Positions 8,124 to 16,275 of a stretch of DNA of 64,000 nt are shown here, one piece after another; the stretch's first letter is position 1, and the number at the start of each line of letters is the position of its first letter. The stretch is taken from assembly GCA_035519675.1 (NCBI GenBank), contig DATIWB010000133.1, positions 1 through 64,000 of the forward strand, given 5' to 3'. Origin of the DNA: RPRB01 sp035519675. Lineage in GTDB: Bacteria > Myxococcota > Myxococcia > Myxococcales > Myxococcaceae. The notes under the pieces were generated by a model that was not told the origin of the DNA, made no database searches, and saw only the letters and a program-made list of their open reading frames with translations. A program made the translations under genes and the position numbers.

Positions 8124-9656
8124 ATGGCGCGGCGGCTCTCGGCAGTGGTCGTCGGTGCGGGGGTGGGCGGGCTCGCCGCCGCCGCCCGTCTGGCCCATGC
8201 GGGGCTGGACGTGCAGGTGTTCGAGCAGACCGCCGAGCCCGGTGGCCGCTGCGCCCAGCTCCAGTGCGACGGGTACACCTTCGACATGGGCCCCACCATC
8301 CTCCTCATGCCGGAGGTGGTGGAGCGCACCTTCCAGGCGCTCGGCCGGAGGATGGAGTCGTACCTCCGGCTGCACCGCTGTGACCCGAACTACGAGATCC
8401 GCTTCCGCGACGGCTCGAGGCTGACCTTCACCTCCGAGCTCACCCGGATGGCGGAGGAGCTGGAGCGCATCGAGCCCGGGAGCTTCCCCCGCTTCCTCCG
8501 TTTCCTCGCGCTCGGGCAGGTGCAGTACCGCACCAGCCTGGACCAGTTCGTCGGCCGCAACTTCGACCACCTGGGCCAGTTCCTCACCCCGGCGAGCCTG
8601 CGCGGCATCTTCCGGGCCCGGGCCCACCGGCGGCTCTACTCGGTGGCCAGCGAGTTCTTCGGTGACGACCGGCTGCGCGCCGCGGTCACCTTCCAGACCA
8701 TGTACCTGGGCATCTCCCCCTACGAGAGCCCGGCGGTGTATGGCCTGCTCCCGTTCAGCGAGCTCGGGGTGGGCATCTGGTTCCCCGAGGGCGGCCTCCA
8801 CGCGCTGCCCCGCGCGCTGGAGCGGCTGGCGAAGGACGTGGGCGTTCGCGTCGCGTACCGCTCGGCGGTGAGGTCCATCACCTTCGAGGGGAAGCGGGCC
8901 ACCGGTGTCACCCTCGCGGACGGAACACACGCCCCGGCGGACCTGGTCCTCTGCAACGCCGACCTGCCCTGGGCCTACCGGAACCTCATCGACCCGGCCG
9001 TCACCCGTCTCCGCCGCGCGGGGAAGCTCCGCTACACCTCGAGCGGCTACATGTTGTACCTCGGGCTGGACCGTCAGGTGCCGGAGCTCGGGCACCACAA
9101 CGTCTTCTTCGGCAGCGACTACCGGGGCTCGTTCGAGGACATCTTCGAGCGCTTCCGCGTCCCGGCGGACCCGAGCTTCTACGTGGCGGTGGCCAACCGC
9201 ACCGACCCGTCGCTCGCGCCAGCGGGGAGGGATGGGCTGTACGTGCTCGTTCCGGTGCCCCGGCAACACCCCTCGCTCGACTGGGCAGTCGAGGGCCCAC
9301 GGGTGCGGGCGAAGGTCTTCGGGCGGCTCCGCCAGGAGGGCCTGGACCTCGAGCGCCACGTGGTCACCGAGCGCATCTTCACCCCCGACGACTGGGCCAG
9401 CCGCTTCTCGCTCGAGCACGGCAGCGCCTTCGGTCTCAGCCACCACTTCTTCCAGGTGGGCCCTTTCCGTCCGTCGAACCAGGACCGCACCGTCCGGAAC
9501 CTCTTCTTCGTCGGCGCCTCCACCCAGCCGGGCACGGGCCTGCCCACGGTGATGCTCTCCGCCGAGCTGGTGGTGGAGCGGATGCGGCGGGAGGCGGCAG
9601 CCCTCGGGGCGACGCTCGCCCCCGCACCGGTGCTCGTCCCGGAGGCGGTGAGGTGA
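8124..9656 (+). CDS. crtI: Phytoene desaturase (first CrtI)
   Basis: The 510-residue FAD-dependent desaturase/isomerase has the N-terminal dinucleotide-binding motif GAGVGG (residues 11-16) with FEQTAEPGGRC, the TFDMGPT segment, and the C-terminal FVGASTQPGTGLP signature that closes the FAD site in CrtI enzymes. It introduces double bonds into phytoene. Position two in the operon matches CrtIb of the Myxococcus car operon, where two CrtI paralogues share the steps to lycopene. Its last 4 bases (gtga) include the GTG start of crtB. Confidence 0.93.
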   Translation: MARRLSAVVVGAGVGGLAAAARLAHAGLDVQVFEQTAEPGGRCAQLQCDGYTFDMGPTILLMPEVVERTFQALGRRMESYLRLHRCDPNYEIRFRDGSRLTFTSELTRMAEELERIEPGSFPRFLRFLALGQVQYRTSLDQFVGRNFDHLGQFLTPASLRGIFRARAHRRLYSVASEFFGDDRLRAAVTFQTMYLGISPYESPAVYGLLPFSELGVGIWFPEGGLHALPRALERLAKDVGVRVAYRSAVRSITFEGKRATGVTLADGTHAPADLVLCNADLPWAYRNLIDPAVTRLRRAGKLRYTSSGYMLYLGLDRQVPELGHHNVFFGSDYRGSFEDIFERFRVPADPSFYVAVANRTDPSLAPAGRDGLYVLVPVPRQHPSLDWAVEGPRVRAKVFGRLRQEGLDLERHVVTERIFTPDDWASRFSLEHGSAFGLSHHFFQVGPFRPSNQDRTVRNLFFVGASTQPGTGLPTVMLSAELVVERMRREAAALGATLAPAPVLVPEAVR

Positions 9657-10639
9657 ACGCGCTGGTCACCCAGGGCTACCGGACGGCGAAGGCCGTCACC
9701 CGCCAGCACGCGCGGAGCTTCTCCTTCGCCTCGCTGCTCCTCTTCGGCGCGCGCCGGCGGGCGGCATTCGCGCTCTACGCCTTCTGCCGGCGGCTCGACG
9801 ACCTGGTCGACGATGGCGTCGACGGCTCGGAGCCCCTCTCGCAGAGGCTGGCCCGGGCCCGGGCGCTCATCGCCAGCCTCTACCTCGACGCCCCGCAGCT
9901 GGCGGACCCGACCCGCGGGCCCGTCCGCGCTCGCGCGGCGGGCGATCTGGCCGACGGTGCGTGGGACGCGGCGGAGCTGGCTGCGCTCCGGGACACCGTC
10001 CGGCGGTTCGGCGTGCCCGAGCAGCCGTTCCAGGACCTCGTCTCCGGCATGGAGATGGACGTCACCGGCCACCGCTACGCCTCGTTCGCCGACCTCGAGC
10101 TGTACTGCTATCGCGTGGCGGGCACGGTGGGGCTCCTCCTCTGCCCCGTGCTCGGGACCTCGGACGGGCGCGCCACGGCGGCGGCCGCCGACCTCGGCCG
10201 GGCGATGCAGCTGACCAACATCCTCCGCGACGTCCGGGAGGACCTGGCCCGCGGCCGGGTGTACCTGCCCGAGGACGAGCTGGCCGCCTTCGGGCTCTCC
10301 CGCGAGGACCTGGCCCGCGGAGTGGTGGACGACCGATGGCGCGCCTTCATGCGCTGTCAGATCGCCCGGGCCCGCGCCTACTACGCCCGCGCCGCCGCCG
10401 GCGTGCACTGGCTCACCGGCTTCGGCACCCGGCGGATGGTGAAGCTGATGGGGGCGCTCTACGGCGGCATCCTCCTCGACATCGAGGCCCGGGGACACGA
10501 CGTCTTCTCGGGGCGCGCGCACGTGCCGTTCGCGGCGAAGCTGCGGTACGGCGCGGCGACGCTCTTCCGGCCGGGCACGGTGCTCCCGCCGCCGCCGGAG
10601 GTCCCGCAGATTCCGCTCCTCCCCCGGGGGCTGGCGTGA
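9653..10639 (+). CDS. crtB: Phytoene synthase
   Basis: The 328-residue enzyme condenses two GGPP molecules head-to-head to phytoene. It shows the two trans-isoprenyl-synthase Asp motifs: RRLDDLVDD (Asp49-Asp53) and DVREDLARGRVYLPEDEL, plus NILRDV upstream of the second. A GTG start overlaps the crtI stop by 4 bases, and the same kind of overlap leads into the next gene, so translation is probably coupled through the operon. Confidence 0.95.
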   Translation: MNALVTQGYRTAKAVTRQHARSFSFASLLLFGARRRAAFALYAFCRRLDDLVDDGVDGSEPLSQRLARARALIASLYLDAPQLADPTRGPVRARAAGDLADGAWDAAELAALRDTVRRFGVPEQPFQDLVSGMEMDVTGHRYASFADLELYCYRVAGTVGLLLCPVLGTSDGRATAAAADLGRAMQLTNILRDVREDLARGRVYLPEDELAAFGLSREDLARGVVDDRWRAFMRCQIARARAYYARAAAGVHWLTGFGTRRMVKLMGALYGGILLDIEARGHDVFSGRAHVPFAAKLRYGAATLFRPGTVLPPPPEVPQIPLLPRGLA

Positions 10640-12063
10640 ACCGCCCGGCGCAGATCGCCGTCGTCGGCGGCGGCATCGGGGGGCTGGTGGCGGCGGGCCT
10701 GCTCGCGCGCGCGGGCAGCAAGGTCACGCTCTACGAGCAGGAGGGCCGGCTGGGCGGCAAGGCCCAGCAGCTCACCGTCGGAAGCACGGTGCTCGACACC
10801 GGGCCGACCTTGCTCACCATGCCGGCGCTGGTACGCGAGACCTTCGGCGCGCTCGGCGCCGAGGACCTGCTTCCTCGGCTGATGGCCCTCTCGCCCCAGT
10901 GCGAGTACCGCTGGGAGGACGGGAGCGGCTTCGTCGTCCACCCGGAGCTGGAGCGCACCCGGGCCTCGGTCGAGGCGATGGCGCCCGGGGAGGGGCGGGG
11001 AGTGGGCTCGTTCTACGCCGCGGCCGCCGCCATTCACCGGGCCGCGGGCGAGCCGTACCTCGAGGCGCCGTTCGAGGGCGTGGCGAGCTTCCTCGGCCGG
11101 GTCGTCCGGCGAGGCCCCTCGGCGGTGCTCCAGGGGATGCAGATGTCCACCCTGCAGGCGCTTGCCTCCCACCACTTCCGCGACGGGCGGATGCAGCAGT
11201 TCGTCGGCCGGTTCGCCACCTACACCGGCGCCTCGCCATACCAGGCGAGCGCGGCGTTCGCGCTCATCCCCCACCTCGAGCGGGTCGAGGGCGTGCACCA
11301 CGTCGAGGGCGGGATGGGCGCGCTGGTCGCCGCCCTGGAGCGGGCGGTGCGCCGGCTCGGCGTGGACATCCGGCTCGGCACCCGCGGTGGCTGGAGGCCG
11401 GCAGGACGGGGCTGGCGGGTGGGGCCGGCCGGCGACGAGGCCCCGGTCGATGCGGTGGTGGTGAATGCCGACCCCATCGGGGCGTCGGGGGTCACCGGAG
11501 GCCCGCTGGCGATGTCGGGCTACGTGCTCCTCCTCGAGGCGGGGGTGCGCTCGAGCCTCCGGCATCACACCGTCTTCTTCTCCAGGGACTCCCGGCGGGA
11601 GTTCGAGGCCCTCTTCTCCGGCCGTGTCCCCGCAGATCCCACCGTCTACGTCTGTCACCCCTCGGCGAGCGATCCGGGGATGGCCGCGCCCGGGTGCAGC
11701 GGGCTCTTCGTCATGGCCAACGTCCCGGCGATGGGCGAGGCCTTCCTGCCCCACGCGGACGCCCTCCGGGCGCGCTGCATCGCGGTGGTGGAGGCGCTCG
11801 ATCCGTCGCTGCGCGGGCAGCTGCGCATCCTCGGCGAGCGGACGCCGGTGGACTTCCAGCGACAGGGCGCGCCCCGGGGCTCGCTCTACGGCTTCCTCCC
11901 CCACGGCCGGTTCGGCCCGTTCCGGAGGCCGCGCTCCCATGCCGCGCCGGGCCTGGTGTACGCGGGCGGCGGCACCCACCCGGGCGGGGGCGTCCCGATG
12001 GTGATGCTCTCCGGCCGGTTCGCCGCGATGCAAGTCTCGGCAGATCTCGAGGCCCGAGGATGA
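10636..12063 (+). CDS. Second CrtI/CrtD-type carotenoid desaturase
   Basis: Starting at GTG 10636 (4-nt overlap with crtB), the 475-residue flavoprotein has GGGIGG (11-16), YEQEGRLGGKAQ, VLDTGPTLLTMP and the C-terminal YAGGGTHPGGGVPMVMLSG. It is a paralogue of the 8124 desaturase. Its slot corresponds to CrtIa in Myxococcus. The GGGTHPGGG ending is also typical of CrtD methoxyneurosporene-type 3,4-desaturases. So it either completes lycopene formation or desaturates the hydrated end after CrtC; sequence inspection alone cannot decide. Confidence 0.88.
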   Translation: MNRPAQIAVVGGGIGGLVAAGLLARAGSKVTLYEQEGRLGGKAQQLTVGSTVLDTGPTLLTMPALVRETFGALGAEDLLPRLMALSPQCEYRWEDGSGFVVHPELERTRASVEAMAPGEGRGVGSFYAAAAAIHRAAGEPYLEAPFEGVASFLGRVVRRGPSAVLQGMQMSTLQALASHHFRDGRMQQFVGRFATYTGASPYQASAAFALIPHLERVEGVHHVEGGMGALVAALERAVRRLGVDIRLGTRGGWRPAGRGWRVGPAGDEAPVDAVVVNADPIGASGVTGGPLAMSGYVLLLEAGVRSSLRHHTVFFSRDSRREFEALFSGRVPADPTVYVCHPSASDPGMAAPGCSGLFVMANVPAMGEAFLPHADALRARCIAVVEALDPSLRGQLRILGERTPVDFQRQGAPRGSLYGFLPHGRFGPFRRPRSHAAPGLVYAGGGTHPGGGVPMVMLSGRFAAMQVSADLEARG

Positions 12064-12959
12064 GCGCGCTCGCCCCGCTGCCGGACCGCCCCGGCGCCTA
12101 TCGCTGGTACTACGCCGACGCCGGCTGCGGCGACGTCACCGCGGTGGTCATCTTCATGCTGGGGGGCCTCTTCTCGCCCCGCTATGCGGCGCGGCGCGAC
12201 GCGCTGCCCATCGAGCACTGCGCGGTCAACTTCGCGCTCTACGTGGGCGGGCGCAGGAAGCAGTGGGTCCTCAGCGAGTACCCAACCGCAACCCAGTCGC
12301 GCGGGGTCCTCGCCATCGGCCGCTCGGCGTTCCGGGTGAGCTCGGACGGCTCGGTGGAGTTCGACGTCCGGGAGCGGCTCGCGCCCTTCGGAGGCGAGAC
12401 GCGGGTGCAGATGCTCCTCCGGCCGACCGCACCGGGCCTGGGCGCGGTCCCGCTGCTCCCGGACGGCAGCCACACCTGGGAGCCACGGGCGCCCCGCTGC
12501 GACGCCGAGCTGCGGCTGCCGCTGCTCGGGCACGTGCTCCAGGGGCACGGCTACCACGACGCCAACGCCGGGAGCTCTCCGCTCGGGTCGACCTTGCCCT
12601 CCTGGTCGTGGACGCGGGTGCACGCGCCCGGTCAGACGGCGATCGACTTCCGGCTCCCGGCCGGCGAGCGCCTCACCGTGCGCACCGGTGACCGCGGCGC
12701 CTCGCTCACCCGCGACCAGGCGCCCGCGTCCGGGGGAAGCCCCACCCGCTGGGGGCTGCGGGTCCCGCGCACCCTGTCCGCCGGCGGCCTCGAGGTGCCC
12801 CGGCCGGACCTGGTCGAGTCCTCGCCGTTCTATGCCCGGCAGGTGGCGCGCGCGGGGGAGCTGCACGCCATCGGGGAGGTGGCGGATTTCCGCCGGTTCC
12901 GCTCCCCGCTGGTGCGGTGGATGGCGCACTTCCGGACCCGGGTGGAGCGCGCGGCATGA
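12060..12959 (+). CDS. crtC: Carotenoid 1,2-hydratase
   Basis: The 299-residue cofactor-independent hydratase adds water to the psi end of acyclic or monocyclic carotenes, giving a tertiary hydroxyl at C-1. The family's conserved block GHGYHDANAGSSPL followed by PSWSWTR, containing the His, Tyr and Asp implicated in proton donation, is intact. The N-terminal RWYYADAGCGDVTAVVIFMLG also matches CrtC. It starts at ATG 12060 overlapping the preceding stop by 4 bases. With the next gene it supplies the hydroxyl and a possible sugar for a carotenoid glycoside. Confidence 0.92.
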   Translation: MSALAPLPDRPGAYRWYYADAGCGDVTAVVIFMLGGLFSPRYAARRDALPIEHCAVNFALYVGGRRKQWVLSEYPTATQSRGVLAIGRSAFRVSSDGSVEFDVRERLAPFGGETRVQMLLRPTAPGLGAVPLLPDGSHTWEPRAPRCDAELRLPLLGHVLQGHGYHDANAGSSPLGSTLPSWSWTRVHAPGQTAIDFRLPAGERLTVRTGDRGASLTRDQAPASGGSPTRWGLRVPRTLSAGGLEVPRPDLVESSPFYARQVARAGELHAIGEVADFRRFRSPLVRWMAHFRTRVERAA

Positions 12960-14047
12960 GCACCCTTGCCCTCCTCGTCGGGGTCTGGACCGCGGCCGCG
13001 GCGGTGTTCAGCGCGGTGACATGGTTCCGCGTGGTGCGCCAGAGGCCCGCCCGGACCGGCGGGGCCCTCCCGCCGGTTCTGCTCATCCGACCGCTCGACG
13101 AGCCGACCGAGGCCGAGCTGGCCAACCTCGCCGTCCCGCTCCCGCCCGATGTCCCGGTGCGGCACGTCGTCGTCTCCCCGTACCGCCCGCGCCTCGCCGA
13201 CGGCGTCGAGTGGCACTACTCGGACCCGCCGTGCCCCAACCGCAAGGTCGGGCACGTGCTGTACGCCCTGGACACGGTGCGCCGCGAGGGCGAGCGGGTG
13301 CTGGTGGTCGACGCCGACGTGGTGGTGGACCGGCCGCTGCTCGAGGGCCTCTCCGGGGCGCTGGCCGCCGGCGCGGCGCTGTCCACCGCGGCGCCCGAGC
13401 CGGAGGGAGGCGAGGGGCTCGGCGCGGCGGCGCTCCGGGGGCTGCTCCGTTCGAGCCAGCACAGCTTCGTCGCCCTGGACCTCATGTCCGCCGGCTCCAA
13501 GGCAGTGTGCGGCAAGGCGCTCGGCCTCTCCGGGCCAGCGCTCGAGGTGCTCCGGGGGCTCGCCGGTCACATCGGCGAGGACCTCGAGCTGTCGCGCGCC
13601 CTTCACGCGCGGGGGATGCCGGTGGTCCGGGTGGGCGCTCCGGCGCGCATGCCGCTCCCCGGCGCGGTGCCGCTCGGGAGCGTGTTCCGCCGCTTCCGCC
13701 GCTGGATGCTGGTCCTCCGGGCGCACCGGCCAGCGCTGTACCCGACGGTGCCGCTCCTGCTCGCGCCGACGCCGCTGCTCCTCGGCCTCGCCGTCCTCGT
13801 CGGCTCGCCCGGGGTGGTGGTCGCGCTGGCAGCGCTCCTGGCGATGCGCATCGCGCTGGGGCTCGCCCTGTCCCGGGGGCGCCCCGACGCCGCGGACGGA
13901 GGCTGGGAGTGGCTACTGGGAGAGGCCGTCCTGCTCGCCGCCTGGTTCGGCTCGCTCGGCGGCCGGACCGTGGACTGGCGAGGGCGGTGCTTCACCCTGT
14001 CGCGCGGCGGACGGATGGAGCGCGCGCTGCCGGGAGGTGAGCCGTGA
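12956..14047 (+). CDS. GT2/GT21-like glycosyltransferase of the carotenoid operon
   Basis: The 363-residue protein has an N-terminal membrane helix and a GT-A domain resembling ceramide glucosyltransferases: PVLLIRPLDEPTE, LVVDADVVVD (metal-binding DxD), GEDLELSRAL (catalytic Asp) and RRFRRWMLVL, the (Q/R)xxRW motif, followed by C-terminal membrane segments. Inside the crt operon it most likely glycosylates the hydroxyl made by CrtC, similar in role to CruC of green sulfur bacteria; that is inference. It overlaps both neighbours by 4 bases. Confidence 0.72.
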   Translation: MSTLALLVGVWTAAAAVFSAVTWFRVVRQRPARTGGALPPVLLIRPLDEPTEAELANLAVPLPPDVPVRHVVVSPYRPRLADGVEWHYSDPPCPNRKVGHVLYALDTVRREGERVLVVDADVVVDRPLLEGLSGALAAGAALSTAAPEPEGGEGLGAAALRGLLRSSQHSFVALDLMSAGSKAVCGKALGLSGPALEVLRGLAGHIGEDLELSRALHARGMPVVRVGAPARMPLPGAVPLGSVFRRFRRWMLVLRAHRPALYPTVPLLLAPTPLLLGLAVLVGSPGVVVALAALLAMRIALGLALSRGRPDAADGGWEWLLGEAVLLAAWFGSLGGRTVDWRGRCFTLSRGGRMERALPGGEP

Positions 14048-14367
14048 CCTACGGGCGCTTCCTGGGGCTCTTCGTCGCGCTGCCGCTGGCGGCGCTCCTC
14101 GTCCTGTGGTGGACGGGGACGGTGAGGCGGCTGCCGTGGAAGGGAGTCCTCCAGCTGCTGCTCGTCGTCTACGTCGCCACGGCGCCCTGGGACAACGCGG
14201 CGGTGAAGCACGGGCTGTGGGAGTTTCCCGAGGGGAAGACCTGGGGCATCCGGCTGGGGTACCTGCCGCTCGAGGAATACCTCTTCTTCGGCCTGCAGAC
14301 CCTGCTCACCGGGCTGTGGGCGGGACGGCGGCTGCTGCGTCTGGGTGATCGCGGGGTGGCGCCATGA
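14044..14367 (+). CDS. crtYc: Lycopene cyclase subunit CrtYc
   Basis: The 107-residue protein has three membrane helices, an APWDN motif and LPLEEYLFFGLQTLL, the PxEE signature of heterodimeric lycopene beta-cyclases. CrtYc and CrtYd together cyclise psi ends to beta rings; in Myxococcus the pair yields monocyclic products. The GTG start at 14044 overlaps the glycosyltransferase stop by 4 bases. Confidence 0.9.
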   Translation: MTYGRFLGLFVALPLAALLVLWWTGTVRRLPWKGVLQLLLVVYVATAPWDNAAVKHGLWEFPEGKTWGIRLGYLPLEEYLFFGLQTLLTGLWAGRRLLRLGDRGVAP

Positions 14368-14705
14368 ACGGCCCGACCGCCTACCTCGTCCACCTCCTCG
14401 GCTGGGCGCTCCCGGTGGTCGTGGTGCAGCTGGGGCTCCTCGCCTGGCGCTACCGTGGCCACACCTGGGGCGTTCTCCGGGCCGTCCTGCCCCCCGCGCT
14501 GGCGATGACCCTGTGGCTGGTGGGCGGGGACCACCTGGCCATCCGCGCCGGCGTCTGGCGGTTCGGCGAGGGGAAGCACCTCGGCGTGTACCTCGGCGCG
14601 GTACCCATCGAGGAGGCGCTCTTCTTCCTCCTCACCAACCTCCTGGTGGTGTTCGGGCTGGCGCTGTTCTGGCCGCGGACCGTCCCCGCGGGGGCGACGC
14701 CGTGA
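14364..14705 (+). CDS. crtYd: Lycopene cyclase subunit CrtYd
   Basis: The 113-residue, three-helix partner of CrtYc contains GVYLGAVPIEEALFFLLTN, the second PxEE motif. It overlaps crtYc and the following acyltransferase gene by 4 bases each. The two subunits are separate, as in actinobacteria and Myxococcus, and not fused as in archaeal or fungal cyclases. Confidence 0.9.
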   Translation: MNGPTAYLVHLLGWALPVVVVQLGLLAWRYRGHTWGVLRAVLPPALAMTLWLVGGDHLAIRAGVWRFGEGKHLGVYLGAVPIEEALFFLLTNLLVVFGLALFWPRTVPAGATP

Positions 14706-15388
14706 TTCCCGCCTGCAAGGGCTGTCTCCGCCAGCACCTGGTGGACGCCTACGTCCGGCGGAAGGTGCGCGCCTCGTTCCGCGGGGTGTGGCTGCGCGGC
14801 GAGCTGCCGCCCGCGCCCCGGGGCCTTCTGGTCTACGCCAACCACACCAACTGGTGGGATGGGTTCGTCGTGCACCAGCTGGGCAAGGCCGCCGGATGGG
14901 ACGGCTACGCGCTGATGGAGGAGCGACACCTCGCCCGCTACCCCTTCCTCCGGCACATCGGCGCCTTCTCCGTCCGCCGCGGCGAGCCAGCCTCGTCACT
15001 GCAGACGCTGCGCTACGCCCGGGGTCTGCTCCGGCAGCCCGGCGCAGCGGTCTTCGTCTTCCCCGAGGGCGAGCACCGCCCTCCGGGCGAGCTGCCGCTG
15101 CGGCTGGACCGGGGCGTGGAGGCGCTGGCCCGGATGAGCGCCGCGCAGTCGCTGCCGGTCGCCGTCCGCTACGCCTTCTTCGAGCACGAGCGTCCGGACG
15201 TGCTCCTCGAGGTGGGGACGCCGCATCCGCCCCTGCGGCTGCCCGACTACCAGCGGCGGCTCGAGGAGCGGGTGGCCCAGCTGCAGGGGGTGACGCGGCT
15301 GGAGGGGTTCCAGCGGTTGCTGGAGGGCCACCGCGGCGTGGCCGAGCGGTGGGACGCCGTCCGCGGACTCGGGGAGGCAGAGCGATGA
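14702..15388 (+). CDS. PlsC-like acyltransferase of the carotenoid operon
   Basis: GTG 14702 gives 228 residues with the PlsC acyltransferase motifs: the HxxxxD box as NHTNWWD and the FPEGEHRPPGE block. The N-terminal CKGCLRQHLVDAYVRRK is unusual. In this operon, after a glycosyltransferase, the most economical role is acylation of a carotenoid glucoside to its fatty ester (comparable to CruD); myxobacteria are known to make such glucoside esters. A general lysophospholipid acyltransferase remains possible. Confidence 0.7.
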   Translation: MIPACKGCLRQHLVDAYVRRKVRASFRGVWLRGELPPAPRGLLVYANHTNWWDGFVVHQLGKAAGWDGYALMEERHLARYPFLRHIGAFSVRRGEPASSLQTLRYARGLLRQPGAAVFVFPEGEHRPPGELPLRLDRGVEALARMSAAQSLPVAVRYAFFEHERPDVLLEVGTPHPPLRLPDYQRRLEERVAQLQGVTRLEGFQRLLEGHRGVAERWDAVRGLGEAER

Positions 15389-16236
15389 GCCTGCGCATCC
15401 GCACCATCGCCCGCCTCACCGGGGTGCGCGAGGCGACGCTCCGGGCCTGGGAGCGGCGCTACGGCTTCCCTCGCCCCACCCGGGGAGAGAACAACTACCG
15501 GATCTACTCGCGCGACGAGGTGGAGGCAGTGCGCCGGGTGGCGCAGCTGCTCCAGGAGGGCTTCTCCGCCTCCGAGGCCATCGACCAGGTGCGGCGGGTC
15601 CCACTGGGCGAGCTGCCCATCGGCGCCCAGCTCCGCGAGCGCTTCTGGTCCGCGGTGGCGGTGCTGGACACCGAGGCAGCGGACAAGGTGCTCGACGACG
15701 CCTCGGTGGTGATGACCCCCACGGCCCTCTGCGACGGCTTCCTCCTCCCGTTGCTGCGCGAGATGGCGGACCGGCTGGACGTGGGCCGCGAGCACCTGGC
15801 CTCGGCGCTCGTCCGCCAGCGGCTCCGCGCCCTGGTGCTGGCCCCCGGGCCGGCCACGGGGCCACGGGCGGTGCTGGCCTGTCCGGCCGGGGAGATTCAC
15901 GAGGGCGGTCTCCTCGGGCTGGGAGCGCACCTCAGGGGAATGGGATGGAAGCTCGCGGTCCTGGGCGGCGACACCCCGCCCGATGCCATCGCCAGCGCCG
16001 CGCGCACCCTCGAGGCCGAGGTGGTGGCGCTCTCTGTGGTGATGCCCCGCCCACCCGCGGAGCTCGAGTCCACCATCGCCGAGGTGGTGCGCGTCGTCTC
16101 CTGTCCGGTGGCGGTGGGGGGGCCGGCCGCCAAGGACAACGTCCGGCGGGTGCTGGCCGCGGGTGCCCACTTCGTGGAGACCGCCCAGGACGTGGCCGAG
16201 GTGGCGTCCGCCGGGCCGAGGGCCATGGTCCGCTGA
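15385..16236 (+). CDS. CarA/CarH-like MerR-family B12-binding light regulator
   Basis: Residues 1-70 form a MerR winged helix (RTIARLTGVREATLRAWERRYG, Arg-rich as in CarA/CarH). Residues ~80-150 are the four-helix B12-capping domain and ~160-275 the Rossmann B12-binding domain. The cobalamin signature ExHxxG is present (Glu170, His172), so the lower axial His is retained, as is the EH pair of the cap (Glu136-His137). The cap Trp of the Wx9EH motif, which senses the adenosyl group in CarH, is missing and the spacing looks one residue short. CarH represses crt genes in the dark and is released by light cleavage of adenosyl-B12. Only one such gene is seen here, where Myxococcus has both carA and carH. 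Confidence 0.85.
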   Translation: MSLRIRTIARLTGVREATLRAWERRYGFPRPTRGENNYRIYSRDEVEAVRRVAQLLQEGFSASEAIDQVRRVPLGELPIGAQLRERFWSAVAVLDTEAADKVLDDASVVMTPTALCDGFLLPLLREMADRLDVGREHLASALVRQRLRALVLAPGPATGPRAVLACPAGEIHEGGLLGLGAHLRGMGWKLAVLGGDTPPDAIASAARTLEAEVVALSVVMPRPPAELESTIAEVVRVVSCPVAVGGPAAKDNVRRVLAAGAHFVETAQDVAEVASAGPRAMVR

Positions 16237-16275
16237 GCCCACGCGCCCGTCCGCGGGTCTGCTACGAAGGCAGCC

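Noticed and set aside
7020..9446. An 808-codon minus-strand frame across crtE and crtI
   Set aside because: Composition is that of a mirror frame, and both opposite genes have intact catalytic motifs.
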